A stretch of DNA of 64,000 bases from Salegentibacter salegens (GTDB taxonomy: Bacteria; Bacteroidota; Bacteroidia; Flavobacteriales; Flavobacteriaceae): contig NZ_LT670848.1 in the NCBI RefSeq assembly GCF_900142975.1, positions 558,001-622,000 on the forward strand. The letters run 5' to 3'. The position numbers were made by a program, and so were the translations under genes. Of the stretch, positions 23,475 to 32,883 are shown one piece after another (within the stretch, counting starts at the first letter, position 1; each line of letters starts with the position of its first letter). The notes beneath the pieces were generated by a model. The model saw only the letters and a program-made list of their open reading frames with translations, was not told the origin of the DNA and did no database searches.

Positions 23475-26400
23475 TAGAAACAGTGAATCAAGAAAATAAA
23501 CAGGAAGAAATTTCCCCGGAAAAAGAACAACAAGAGGTTAGGCCTTTAAAGTTATCAGGCCTGGAACCTTTAATAATTACCCCCGATAGCAATTTTGTAA
23601 ATGTTGGGGAAAGGACTAATGTAGCGGGTTCCAAAAAATTCCTTCGGTTAATTAAAGAAGAAAACTTTGAAGAAGCCCTGGAAGTCGCCCGAGACCAGGT
23701 AGACGGTGGTGCCCAGATTATCGACATTAATATGGACGATGGCCTTATTGAAGGCAAAGAGGTTATGGTGAAGTTCCTTAATCTAATTGTGGCCGAACCC
23801 GATATTGCCCGTGTGCCTATCATGATAGATAGCTCTAAATGGGAGATCATCGAAGCCGGTTTACAGGTGGTGCAGGGAAAATGTGTGGTAAATTCTATAA
23901 GCCTAAAAGAAGGTGAAGCAGAATTTATTGAACACGCCACGAAAATAAAACGTTATGGGGCAGCGGTAATTGTAATGGCTTTTGATGAAGTGGGGCAGGC
24001 CGATAATTATGACCGCCGAATTGAAATTGCAAAGCGTTCTTATGATATCTTGGTTAATACGGTAAAACTACCACCAGAAGACATCATTTTTGACCTTAAT
24101 ATTTTTCCGGTAGGTACCGGGATGGACGAGCATAAACGCAATGCCATAGATTTTATTGAAGCCACGCGTTGGGTAAGAGAAAATCTTCCTCATTGTAGTA
24201 TTAGTGGGGGAGTTAGCAATGTTTCGTTTTCCTTCCGTGGAAATAACCCGGTGCGGGAAGCCATGCATTCGGTGTTTTTGTATTACGCGATTAAAGCAGG
24301 AATGAATATCGGGATTGTAAATCCTGCACTTCTGGAAGTTTATGATAATATCCCGAAAGACCTTTTAGAGCATGTGGAAGATGTAATCCTGGACAGGAGA
24401 GAAGATGCTACCGAACGCTTGCTTGAATTTGCAGAAACAGTAGTAGGTTCTAAAAAAGAGAATAAAGTAGATCTTTCCTGGAGGGAAAAACCCTTGCAGG
24501 ATAGGGTTACTCACGCACTTGTAAAGGGAATCGATGCTTATATTTTAGAGGATATTGAACAGGCGCGTCAGGAAGCCGAACAACCTATTGAGGTAATAGA
24601 AGGCCATTTAATGATAGGTATGAATGTAGTGGGCGATCTTTTTGGAAGCGGAAAGATGTTCCTTCCGCAGGTAGTGAAATCGGCGCGAGTAATGAAGAAA
24701 GCGGTAGCTTACCTTTTACCCTATATAGAAGCTGCAAAAAAAGCCCCGCAACCCCCAAAAGGTGAGGATTATTGGGAAAAAACCGATCCGGAATTTTTTG
24801 GTGGCATGAAGGAATTTGCCGAAAAACATCGCTATAATAATATTAGTGAAGCTGAGACCATTTTGGGGGATGCTTTAGATACTGGGGAATTGAAGTCTTA
24901 CCAATTTAAAAGGCAACAAATTATAGGGGATTATATAGCCGATTTTGTATGTCTTGAAGAGAAACTTATAGTAGAAATTGATGGCCTAATACATCAATTG
25001 CCCGAGGATAAAAAGAATGATGAAGAAAGAACGGCCTGGCTAAAAAAGCACGAGTTCCGGGTTATTAGGTTTAACGATGACGATATACGCTCTAATCTGG
25101 ACAGCGTTTTAAATAAAATTTCCAGAATGCTTAAAAAGGCCCTGCCATCGAGTGCGGGAGGGGCGGGAAAAGTTTTAATGGCTACAGTAAAGGGAGACGT
25201 TCACGATATTGGGAAAAATATTGTAAGTGTGGTATTAAGTTGCAATAATTATGAAATTATAGATTTAGGCGTCATGGTGCCGCCAGAAAAAATTATTGAA
25301 ACTGCAAAAGCAGAAGGCGTTGATGCTATCGGGCTAAGTGGCTTAATTACACCTTCTTTAGATGAGATGGTTTTTCTGGCCAAAGAGATGGAACGGCAAA
25401 ATTTTGATGTGCCTTTACTTATTGGAGGTGCCACAACCTCAAAAGCGCATACGGCAGTAAAAATAGATCCGCAGTATAAAAATGCGGTAGCTCACGTAAA
25501 TGATGCTTCTCGTGCGGTGACGGTAATTGGTGATCTTTTAAAAGAAAATACGCGCGTAAAATATATGAGCGATCTAAAGGCGGAATATGATAAATTCAGG
25601 CTTAATTTTAAGAAACGAAGTAAAGTAAAATCTTTTCTTTCTATTAAAGACGCGAGAAAGAACAAGTATGCCATAGACTGGAAAACCACCCAAATAACCA
25701 AGCCTAATAAACCCGGAATTCAGCAGATAGATGATTTCGATTTAAGAGAACTTAAAGCTTTTATAGACTGGAGTCCCTTCTTTAGAAGCTGGGATTTACA
25801 CGGCCGGTATCCCGATATTTTAACCGATAAAGTGGTGGGTGAACAGGCAACTTCATTATTTGCCGATGCAAAAGTTTTGCTGAAAAGAATTCTTGACGAA
25901 AAATTACTGAAAGCAAAAGCGGTGTACGGATTGTTTCCAGCGAATACGGTTAACGATGATGATATTGAAGTTGCTTATGAAGAAGATTCCGAAGAAAAAA
26001 CTATTCTTTTTAGAACCCTTCGGCAGCAATTAAAAAAACACGGTGGAAAACCAAATTTTGCACTTTCCGATTTTATTGCGCCAAAGGAAACCGGAATCCA
26101 GGATTATATAGGCTGTTTTTGTGTAACTACAGGTTTTGGAACCGCAGAATTAGCTAAAAAGTTTGAGGAAGATTTCGATGATTATAACTCGATCATGATA
26201 AAAGCCTTAGCTGATAGACTTGCCGAAGCTTTTGCTGAATATTTACATAAAAAAATAAGACGTGAAGACTGGGGTTATGCGCCCGAAGAAAATTTAAGTA
26301 ACCAGGAATTAATAAAGGAAACTTATAAGGGAATTCGCCCGGCACCGGGTTATCCCGCCTGTCCAGATCATTTAGAAAAAATAAGTATTTGGGAAGTTTT

Positions 26401-26611
26401 AAAGGTTAAAGAGCGAATTGGCGTAGAACTTACCGAAAGTTTAGCGATGTGGCCGGCTGCGAGCGTAAGCGGTTATTATTTTGCCAATCCTGAAGCTCGA
26501 TATTTTGGCCTTGGAAAAATAAAAGACGATCAGGTGAGGGATTTTGCTGAAAGAAAAGGAATTCCGTTGAAAAAAGCCGAAAAATGGCTTAATCCAAATA
26601 TTGCAGATTAA
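23471..26611 (+). CDS. metH: Methionine synthase, folate/B12/activation part (split MetH, second part) with inserted DUF559-like domain
   Basis: 1046 residues. Order: acidic N-terminal tail; pterin-binding barrel (about 35-310, [13 protein letters not shown]); four-helix cap (about 345-420); an insert (about 425-566); B12 domain with axial histidine His578 in [12 protein letters not shown]-binding activation domain (about 730-1046, [12 protein letters not shown]). The insert contains a complete DUF559 (Vsr/PD-(D/E)xK-like) core at 477-556: [38 protein letters not shown]. In normal MetH the cap runs straight into the B12 domain here. All catalytic MetH motifs are intact, so the enzyme is probably functional. 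Confidence 0.93.
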   Translation: MIETVNQENKQEEISPEKEQQEVRPLKLSGLEPLIITPDSNFVNVGERTNVAGSKKFLRLIKEENFEEALEVARDQVDGGAQIIDINMDDGLIEGKEVMVKFLNLIVAEPDIARVPIMIDSSKWEIIEAGLQVVQGKCVVNSISLKEGEAEFIEHATKIKRYGAAVIVMAFDEVGQADNYDRRIEIAKRSYDILVNTVKLPPEDIIFDLNIFPVGTGMDEHKRNAIDFIEATRWVRENLPHCSISGGVSNVSFSFRGNNPVREAMHSVFLYYAIKAGMNIGIVNPALLEVYDNIPKDLLEHVEDVILDRREDATERLLEFAETVVGSKKENKVDLSWREKPLQDRVTHALVKGIDAYILEDIEQARQEAEQPIEVIEGHLMIGMNVVGDLFGSGKMFLPQVVKSARVMKKAVAYLLPYIEAAKKAPQPPKGEDYWEKTDPEFFGGMKEFAEKHRYNNISEAETILGDALDTGELKSYQFKRQQIIGDYIADFVCLEEKLIVEIDGLIHQLPEDKKNDEERTAWLKKHEFRVIRFNDDDIRSNLDSVLNKISRMLKKALPSSAGGAGKVLMATVKGDVHDIGKNIVSVVLSCNNYEIIDLGVMVPPEKIIETAKAEGVDAIGLSGLITPSLDEMVFLAKEMERQNFDVPLLIGGATTSKAHTAVKIDPQYKNAVAHVNDASRAVTVIGDLLKENTRVKYMSDLKAEYDKFRLNFKKRSKVKSFLSIKDARKNKYAIDWKTTQITKPNKPGIQQIDDFDLRELKAFIDWSPFFRSWDLHGRYPDILTDKVVGEQATSLFADAKVLLKRILDEKLLKAKAVYGLFPANTVNDDDIEVAYEEDSEEKTILFRTLRQQLKKHGGKPNFALSDFIAPKETGIQDYIGCFCVTTGFGTAELAKKFEEDFDDYNSIMIKALADRLAEAFAEYLHKKIRREDWGYAPEENLSNQELIKETYKGIRPAPGYPACPDHLEKISIWEVLKVKERIGVELTESLAMWPAASVSGYYFANPEARYFGLGKIKDDQVRDFAERKGIPLKKAEKWLNPNIAD

Positions 26612-26767
26612 TAGTATAATGAAATCAGCAAGATGCTGGACACAAAAACAGCAACACACAGGGCTATGTTTATAGGGCTGTAATAAATCCCCATTTTGGT
26701 GCCAAAATTATAAACAGATGAAATACCAATTTACAATATACAGTTTACAGCATACAATAAATTTTAA

Positions 26768-27724
26768 ATGAAAGTATCAGAGCATATAAACCGGGCAAAA
26801 GGAGAAACATTGTTTTCTTTTGAAATTGTTCCGCCGCAAAAAGGAAGAAATATACAGGATCTCTATAATAATATAGATCCGTTAATGGAATTTAAACCGC
26901 CGTTTATAGATGTGACTACCTCCCGGGAGGAACACGTTTATATTAAAAAAGAAGATGGTTTACTGGAAAGAAAGATAACCCGTATGCGTCCCGGTACGGT
27001 GGGCATTTGTGCTGCAATAAAGCAAAAATATAATGTAGATACTATTCCGCACGTGCTTTGTGGTGGTTTTACTCGTGAGGAAACCGAGTATTTATTGGTA
27101 GATTGTCATTATCTGGGTATAGAAAATGTAATGGCTTTGCGTGGGGATGCCATGAAACACCAACGTTATTTTGAACCTACTCATGGCGGGAACTGTTTTG
27201 CCAGTGAGTTGGTAGCACAAATTAAAGATTTGGGAGAAGGAAAATATCTAAACGAAGTTATTGAATCTGATAATAACGCCGATTTTTGTATTGGAGTGGC
27301 CGGTTACCCAGAAAAACACCTGGAATCCCCATCATTGCAAACCGATTTAAAAAGGTTGAAAACAAAGATTGATGCCGGGGCAGATTATGTGGTTACTCAA
27401 ATGTTTTTTAATAACAAAGCATACTTTGATTTTGTAGATCAGGCAAGGGAAGCAGGAATCACTGTGCCTATAATTCCAGGGATAAAACCCATAGCCGTTA
27501 AAAGGCATCTACAATTATTGCCTCAGGTTTTTAGCATAGATATGCCTGAAGAATTAATTAGAAATGTTGAATCCTGTAAAAATAATGCTGAGGTTAGAAA
27601 AGTTGGTATTGAATGGGCTATAGCACAATCTAAGGAGCTGAAAGCTGCTGGAGTTCCTGTTTTACATTACTATTCTATGGGAAGAAGTACCAATATTCAG
27701 AAAATTGCCGAGGCGGTTTTTTAA
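26768..27724 (+). CDS. metF: Methylenetetrahydrofolate reductase
   Basis: A 318-residue MetF barrel with SFEIVPPQKGR (N-terminal catalytic glutamate), VLCGGFTREETEYLL, NVMALRGDAM and DAGADYVVTQMFFNN. It reduces methylene-THF to methyl-THF using FAD, supplying the methyl donor for MetH. It follows metH by about 155 bases in which no gene or clear terminator is visible, so both are probably expressed from the SAM-I-controlled promoter. Confidence 0.96.
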   Translation: MKVSEHINRAKGETLFSFEIVPPQKGRNIQDLYNNIDPLMEFKPPFIDVTTSREEHVYIKKEDGLLERKITRMRPGTVGICAAIKQKYNVDTIPHVLCGGFTREETEYLLVDCHYLGIENVMALRGDAMKHQRYFEPTHGGNCFASELVAQIKDLGEGKYLNEVIESDNNADFCIGVAGYPEKHLESPSLQTDLKRLKTKIDAGADYVVTQMFFNNKAYFDFVDQAREAGITVPIIPGIKPIAVKRHLQLLPQVFSIDMPEELIRNVESCKNNAEVRKVGIEWAIAQSKELKAAGVPVLHYYSMGRSTNIQKIAEAVF

Positions 27725-27734
27725 AATATTAGGC

Positions 27735-27742
27735 TACATTTG
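27735..27742 (+). promoter_or_regulatory. -7 element giving a near-leaderless pagL-like mRNA
   Basis: TACATTTG ends 6 bases before the ATG at 27749, so the predicted start is within 2-4 bases of the start codon. No -33 TTG is evident. Confidence 0.45.
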
Positions 27743-27748
27743 CCGATA

Positions 27749-28849
27749 ATGAAGAAAATTACTGCCCTTATTTTTCTTTTCAGCATTTATAATAGTTCTG
27801 CCCAGGAACCCGGGAAGAATTATTATTCTTTTGATGCCAGCTATTTTTACGGAACAATTGCCGAACACAATCCCGATATCGCTCATTTAATTACCGGGCA
27901 TCCTACGGGTTTAATTCTTGGTTTTAATAAAAAAAGCTTCGGATTGGAAGATTGGGAAAAGCGTTATAATTATCCCGATGTTGGCGCTTCTTTTACCTAT
28001 CAGGATATGAAAAATCCCAACTTAGGTGAAAATTACGGACTCTATGCGCATATGAATTTCTACCTTTTCAAAAGAAATTTAATGTTTAGAATAGGGCAGG
28101 GGCTTGCATATGCTTCCAATCCATATCACCCAGATGATAATTATAAAAATAATGCCTACGGTTCGCGCTTGCTAAGTTCCACTTACCTGATGGCGAATTA
28201 TAAAAAGGAAAATATTTTTGAAGGTTTGGGAGTGCAGGCCGGGCTTTCCTTGATTCATTATTCCAACGCCGATTTTAAATCGCCTAATGCCAGCACAAAT
28301 ACTATCACCTTTAACCTGGGCGTAAATTATGCTTTAGACCATCAAAACCAGTCTAATTATATTCCAAAAGGCTCACAAGAAAAATATACAGAACCCATTA
28401 ATTTTAATTTTGCATTACGAAGCGGCGTTAATACGATGGGAATTATTGGTTCTAAACAGTATCCGTTTTTAACCTTTTCAGCTTATGCCGATAAGGTGCT
28501 TAATCATAAAAGTACGCTTCAGGCGGGAACTGAAGTTTTCTTTTCCAAAGCTATGGAAGAACGTATTTATTATCAGTCGGTAGCTTTTCCTTCCGGAAAT
28601 ACCACCGGGGATGAAGATTCTAAACGGGTTGGGGTTTTTGTTGGGCATCAGCTAAATTTCAATAAGTTATCGGTGATCACACATTTGGGATATTATGCGT
28701 ATTATCCATACGAGCATTTTGTAGATCAGCTGTATAACAGGGTTGGTCTGCAAAGAAAAATCACCGAAAATCTTTGGGCTTCACTTACAGTACGTTCCCA
28801 TTATGCGAATGCCGAGGCCGTAGAAATTTCAATTGGATATCGACTATGA
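27749..28849 (+). CDS. Acyloxyacyl hydrolase, PagL-like lipid A deacylase family
   Basis: From the ATG at 27749 (a TTG lies 9 bases before) the product is 366 residues with a signal peptide ending in NSSAQ. It is an outer-membrane beta-barrel-like protein. The PagL signature is in LSLIHYSNADFKSP, where His and Ser of HxSN are the likely catalytic pair. PagL removes the 3-O acyl chain of lipid A. The protein is about twice the length of PagL, with a second beta-rich half after residue 210, so substrate and topology may differ. The stop overlaps the next start by 4 bases. Confidence 0.75.
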   Translation: MKKITALIFLFSIYNSSAQEPGKNYYSFDASYFYGTIAEHNPDIAHLITGHPTGLILGFNKKSFGLEDWEKRYNYPDVGASFTYQDMKNPNLGENYGLYAHMNFYLFKRNLMFRIGQGLAYASNPYHPDDNYKNNAYGSRLLSSTYLMANYKKENIFEGLGVQAGLSLIHYSNADFKSPNASTNTITFNLGVNYALDHQNQSNYIPKGSQEKYTEPINFNFALRSGVNTMGIIGSKQYPFLTFSAYADKVLNHKSTLQAGTEVFFSKAMEERIYYQSVAFPSGNTTGDEDSKRVGVFVGHQLNFNKLSVITHLGYYAYYPYEHFVDQLYNRVGLQRKITENLWASLTVRSHYANAEAVEISIGYRL

Positions 28850-29601
28850 GAAAGCAAATTTTCAGCATATTGATATTGATTTTTGTCTTTTTAGGATGTG
28901 ATTCTGAAGAAGTACCAACCTGTGTAAAGACGTCCGGGGAAATTATTTTTGAAGAGTTTAGCGTAGATTCCTTTGAAGAAATTATAGTTTATGAACGTGT
29001 AAAACTTTTTATTGAACAGGGCGATGAATATAAAGTGAAGATCGAAACTGGAGAAAATCTTCGTGAAAATGTATTTGCTGAAGTAGAAAATAACCGACTT
29101 CAACTACGGAATGAAAATTCCTGTAACCTTTTTCGGGATTACGAGATCACCAAAATTTATGTAACTACGCCAACTTTAAACTGGTTGCAAAATAGCAGTG
29201 GTAGTGCTATTGAAAGTGTTGGCACCCTAAATTTCCCAGAGCTTTGGTTGCGATCTTTTAACCAGGAGCGCGACCCGAATATTCATACTAATGGCGATTT
29301 CATCCTTGATCTTGAGGTTGAAAATCTAAGAATTACCAACGATAATATTTCTAATTATTTTCTAACCGGAAATGCAGAAAATGTAAACCTCTTTTTTGCA
29401 AATGGTGATGGCAGGCTGGAAGCCGAAGATTTAATCGTTCAGCATTACGACATTTTACATCGAGGCACCAACAAATTAATTATCAATCCGCAGCAATCTT
29501 TGAAGGGCGATATTTTTGGTTTTGGAGATATAATTTCAAAAAACCGTCCAACAGAGGTTGATATTGAAGAACACTACACCGGCCGACTTATTTTTGAGTA
29601 A
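28846..29601 (+). CDS. DUF2807 (GIN-domain) lipoprotein
   Basis: 251 residues from the ATG at 28846. A lipoprotein signal (LILIFVFLGC) puts it in an envelope membrane. The rest is a repetitive beta structure typical of DUF2807 head-GIN proteins, with the entry motif FSVDSFEEIIVYERVKLFIEQG and later IYVTTPTLNWLQNSSGSAIE. These form right-handed beta-helix-like folds; no enzymatic role is known to me. It is translationally coupled to the PagL-like gene and ends convergent to gldA with a 14-base overlap. Confidence 0.8.
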   Translation: MRKQIFSILILIFVFLGCDSEEVPTCVKTSGEIIFEEFSVDSFEEIIVYERVKLFIEQGDEYKVKIETGENLRENVFAEVENNRLQLRNENSCNLFRDYEITKIYVTTPTLNWLQNSSGSAIESVGTLNFPELWLRSFNQERDPNIHTNGDFILDLEVENLRITNDNISNYFLTGNAENVNLFFANGDGRLEAEDLIVQHYDILHRGTNKLIINPQQSLKGDIFGFGDIISKNRPTEVDIEEHYTGRLIFE

Positions 29602-30502
29602 GTTCCGCAAACAAACTTTCTAAATTTTTCGTTTTTTGATTTAACTGGAGTGTTTTTAATCCGTTGTCATGGGCAAAATCGAATACTACAGGACGCATAT
29701 CTTTTTTGGTGTCAAAAGTGAGTTCATAGGCAAATCCACCAACATTTTTTGCTGAAAGTAAATGTGGCATTTTTTGGAGCGCGATTTCTTCAACGCGGTA
29801 GTCGAATTCCACTAAAATCACCTGTTCATTTTCTTCGCGTAAATTTTTTAAATTTTTATCGGCAACTATCTTTCCTTTATTGATGATGATCACCCTATCG
29901 CAAACAGCTTCAACTTCCTGCATAATGTGAGTGGAAAGAAATATGGTTTTTCCCGATTTTTCCTTTCCAATATTCTTAATAAGATTCCGGATTTCCACTA
30001 ATTGATTGGGATCTAATCCCGTGGTAGGTTCATCTAAGATCAAAACCTGTGGATCGTGAAGCAATGCCGTTGCCAGCCCAACACGTTGCCGATATCCTTT
30101 AGAGAGCTGCTCTATCTTTTTATTGGCTTCCGGTTTTAGGCCGGTAAGTTCTATAACTTCTTCTATGCGTGATTTATCGGTTTTATAAACTTTGGTATGG
30201 AATTCCAAATATTCTCGCACGTACATTTCAGTGTATAGTGGATTATGCTCCGGCAAATAGCCAATTTGCTGCTGAATTTTATGTAAATCGTCTTCAAGAG
30301 AAATTCCATTTATTTCAGCTTTACCTTCTGATGCAGAAAGATAACCGGTAAGGATCTTCATTAAAGTAGATTTTCCGGCACCGTTTGGGCCCAAAAAACC
30401 AACAATCTCTCCTTTGTTCAGCTTAAAAGAAACTGAATCCAGCGCTTTTTGTTCGCCATAAAATTTTGAAATTCCTTCAACATGAATAGACATAGCAAGC
30501 AT
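29588..30502 (-). CDS. gldA: Gliding motility ABC transporter ATPase GldA
   Basis: A 304-residue ABC ATPase with Walker A GPNGAGKST, signature LSKGYRQRVGLA, Walker B VLILDEP and the H-loop STHIMQEVEA, plus a C-terminal ~80-residue extension as in GldA. GldA works with membrane proteins GldF and GldG in flavobacterial gliding; neither is adjacent here. Two starts are possible: 30502 (MLAMSIHVEG) or 30493 (MSIHVEG). The promoter TACTTTTG ends 5 bases before the first ATG, implying a leaderless message and favouring 30502. It could also be a general drug/lipid exporter ATPase. Confidence 0.82.
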   Translation of the reverse strand: MLAMSIHVEGISKFYGEQKALDSVSFKLNKGEIVGFLGPNGAGKSTLMKILTGYLSASEGKAEINGISLEDDLHKIQQQIGYLPEHNPLYTEMYVREYLEFHTKVYKTDKSRIEEVIELTGLKPEANKKIEQLSKGYRQRVGLATALLHDPQVLILDEPTTGLDPNQLVEIRNLIKNIGKEKSGKTIFLSTHIMQEVEAVCDRVIIINKGKIVADKNLKNLREENEQVILVEFDYRVEEIALQKMPHLLSAKNVGGFAYELTFDTKKDMRPVVFDFAHDNGLKTLQLNQKTKNLESLFAELTQK

Positions 30503-30507
30503 TTTTT

Positions 30508-30515
30508 CAAAAGTA
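30508..30515 (-). promoter_or_regulatory. gldA promoter -7 element
   Basis: TACTTTTG on the minus strand; a TTG lies 16 bases further upstream (slightly short spacer). Places the start at or next to the gldA ATG. Confidence 0.5.
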
Positions 30516-30752
30516 AGTATTTTTAACTCGCCAATAATAGTCCGAAATTAGATATATCAGGTTTCAGAAGCGCCATCTCATTAGAGATTTCGGAATTACT
30601 AAGTGATTATTTTAAAAGCTATTATAAATATTTCGACGATTCTTTAGAAAAAAAATCAAGTCTGTAAAAAGCATATAAAAGCCTAAAAAAATCTAAAAAA
30701 TGGTTTTTCATTAAGGAATTATATTCTACTTTAGCCCCAGAACAACGAAACA

Positions 30753-30830
30753 ATGAATCACTTAATTAGCTGGAACGCATTTTACTTTTTTTATTTCTAT
30801 TTCAGAGATAGGAACGGGAATGCTATGTAA
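30753..30830 (+). CDS. Phenylalanine/tyrosine leader peptide (attenuator)
   Basis: A 25-codon ORF with the core WNAFYFFYFYFRD: five Phe and three Tyr in eight consecutive positions. It precedes a strong terminator and the pheA-aminotransferase-tyrA-aroG operon. Ribosome stalling when Phe- or Tyr-tRNA is short would favour readthrough. The upstream sequence AGAACAACGAAACA resembles that before the first Met leader (AACAACGAAA). Confidence 0.9.
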   Translation: MNHLISWNAFYFFYFYFRDRNGNAM

Positions 30831-30850
30831 TTAAGTAAGAAATTATATAA

Positions 30851-30883
30851 AAAAGTCCCGATAAACATCGGGACTTTTTTTTT
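30851..30883 (+). terminator. Attenuator terminator of the aromatic amino acid operon
   Basis: AAAAGTCCCGAT (30851-30862), loop AAAC, ATCGGGACTTTT, then more T to 30883: a perfect 12-pair stem 20 bases after the leader stop. Confidence 0.92.
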
Positions 30884-30913
30884 ACTCAATTATCGAGATT
30901 ATTATAAAAATTA

Positions 30914-31738
30914 ATGGAGAAAATTATTGCAATTCAGGGAGTGCAGGGGTCATTTCATCATTTGGTGGCCCAGGAATATTACCACCAGGAGGTTAAGGTT
31001 TTAGAATGCATGTCTTTTGCTGAACTAACCAAAAGCCTTTTAAAGGGTGAAGCTAATGAAGGTGTGATGGCTATAGAAAATTCTATTGCGGGCTCGATTC
31101 TACCAAATTATGCACTTATAGATGAAAATAATCTAAAAGTGGTAGGTGAGCATTATATCCCGATAGATATGAATTTTATGGCAATGCCGGGACAAAAAAT
31201 AGAGAACATTAAAAAGGTCTATTCGCATCCCATGGCGCTTTTGCAGTGCAAGGAATTCTTTAAAAAGCATCCGCATATTAAATTAATTGAAGATGCCGAT
31301 ACCGCGGAAGTTGCCAGGAGAATTTCAGAAAAAGGAAGTACAAAAGTTGCGGCGGTGGCCAGTAAAGCTGCAGCGCGGTTATTCGGACTGGAAATTTTAG
31401 CAGAAAGCATTCATACCAAGAAAAGCAATGCGACGCGTTTTTTGATTATTAGCACCAAAAAGAAAGAGCCAAATGGCGATAAAATAGATAAAGCTTCTTT
31501 AAAGTTTGAACTGGAAAGTAAGCGTGGCAGCCTGGTTTCAGTATTAAATATCTTAAGGGATTTTGACCTGGATATGACTAAGATACAGAGTATGCCTATT
31601 ATAGAATTTCCGTGGAAATATTCATTTTTTATCGATGTAACTTTTGAAGACTATGCAGAATTCCAAAAAGCAATGGATATTTTGGAAGTAATGACCGAGC
31701 GATTAACAATTTTAGGAACCTACAAAAACAGTTTGTAA
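30914..31738 (+). CDS. pheA: Prephenate dehydratase
   Basis: 274 residues: a prephenate dehydratase domain (IAIQGVQGSFHHLVAQEYY, GVMAIENSIAGSILPNY, and SNATRFLIIST with the TRF motif) followed by an ACT domain from about residue 195 (LESKRGSLVSVLNILRDFDL) for feedback by phenylalanine. It converts prephenate to phenylpyruvate. The last base of its stop is the first base of the next start. First gene of a four-gene aromatic operon controlled by the Phe/Tyr leader. Confidence 0.95.
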   Translation: MEKIIAIQGVQGSFHHLVAQEYYHQEVKVLECMSFAELTKSLLKGEANEGVMAIENSIAGSILPNYALIDENNLKVVGEHYIPIDMNFMAMPGQKIENIKKVYSHPMALLQCKEFFKKHPHIKLIEDADTAEVARRISEKGSTKVAAVASKAAARLFGLEILAESIHTKKSNATRFLIISTKKKEPNGDKIDKASLKFELESKRGSLVSVLNILRDFDLDMTKIQSMPIIEFPWKYSFFIDVTFEDYAEFQKAMDILEVMTERLTILGTYKNSL

Positions 31739-32883
31739 TGATAGAGCAGGCCAAAAGGTTGAGCAACGTAAAAGAATACTATTTTTCCACAAAATTGAAG
31801 GAAGTGCGTGCAATGGCAGCTGCCGGGAAAGATATTATAAATCTTGGTATTGGCAGCCCAGATTTGGCGCCACCAACACAGGTGATTTCGGCTTTAAACG
31901 AAGCCCTTGTAAATACCGGTGCTCACCAATATCAGCCTTATAAAGGCACACCCGATTTTAGAAATGCTATCGCCAAATTTTATCAAAATCATTACCAGGT
32001 TTCTTTGGATGCAGAGACCGAGATCCTTCCGCTTATGGGAAGTAAAGAGGGAATCACCCATATTTCTATGGCTTTTTTAAATGAAGGTGATGAGGTACTT
32101 ATCCCAAATCCCGGGTATCCAACTTATTCTTCGGTTACTGAACTTGTGGGCGCAAAAGCAGTTTTTTATGATCTAAATGCTGAAGGAAATTGGTTGCCGA
32201 ATTTAGAAGAATTGGCGAAGAAAGATCTGAGCAGGGTAAAACTAATGTGGGTTAATTATCCGCATATGCCTACAGGAGCCTCGGCTAATAAAACGCTTTT
32301 TGATGATTTGGTGAAGTTTGGAAAGGAAAATAACATCCTAATTGTAAACGATAATCCATACAGTTTTATCCTGAACGACAATCCCAAAAGTATTTTAAAA
32401 GCTGAAGGAGCGAAAGACGTGGTTTTAGAACTGAATTCCTTAAGTAAAAGTTTTAATATGGCCGGCTGGCGAATAGGAATGCTCTGTGGAAGCGAGAAAA
32501 ACCTAAACACGGTTTTAAAAGTAAAAACCAACATGGATAGCGGAATGTTTTATCCGCTACAAGCTGGAGCGGCAGCTGCTTTACGCTTAAACGGAGATTG
32601 GTTTTCTGCCCAAAATAAAGTTTATCAAAGCAGAAAAGAAAAAGTACTGGAGCTTGCTGAAGCTTTACAATGTGAACCTGAAAAAGATCAAACAGGAATG
32701 TTTGTTTGGGCAAAGGTTCCAAAGGGCACAAACGCTGAAGCTTTTGTAGATTTTCTGCTAAATAAATATCACATTTTTACCGCGCCGGGTTTTATTTTTG
32801 GTAGTAATGGCGAAGGTTACATTCGGTTTTCACTTTGCGCTACGGAAGAAAATATAAACCGGGCAATTAAACGGATACAATAA
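31738..32883 (+). CDS. Class I aminotransferase (aromatic/aspartate type)
   Basis: A 381-residue fold-type I PLP enzyme. The PLP lysine is in NSLSKSFNMAGWRIG, VNDNPYSFI holds the pyridine-interacting Asp/Tyr, and the C-terminal GYIRFSLC carries the substrate-binding arginine. Its position between pheA and tyrA with one-base overlaps on both sides suggests it transaminates phenylpyruvate, hydroxyphenylpyruvate or prephenate. Aspartate as donor is typical of the clade. The exact specificity cannot be read from sequence. Confidence 0.88.
   Translation: MIEQAKRLSNVKEYYFSTKLKEVRAMAAAGKDIINLGIGSPDLAPPTQVISALNEALVNTGAHQYQPYKGTPDFRNAIAKFYQNHYQVSLDAETEILPLMGSKEGITHISMAFLNEGDEVLIPNPGYPTYSSVTELVGAKAVFYDLNAEGNWLPNLEELAKKDLSRVKLMWVNYPHMPTGASANKTLFDDLVKFGKENNILIVNDNPYSFILNDNPKSILKAEGAKDVVLELNSLSKSFNMAGWRIGMLCGSEKNLNTVLKVKTNMDSGMFYPLQAGAAAALRLNGDWFSAQNKVYQSRKEKVLELAEALQCEPEKDQTGMFVWAKVPKGTNAEAFVDFLLNKYHIFTAPGFIFGSNGEGYIRFSLCATEENINRAIKRIQ

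Noticed and set aside
24743..25170. Intein in MetH
   Set aside because: No Hint-domain blocks or Cys/Ser splice junctions; the insert is a DUF559-like domain with linker-like borders.
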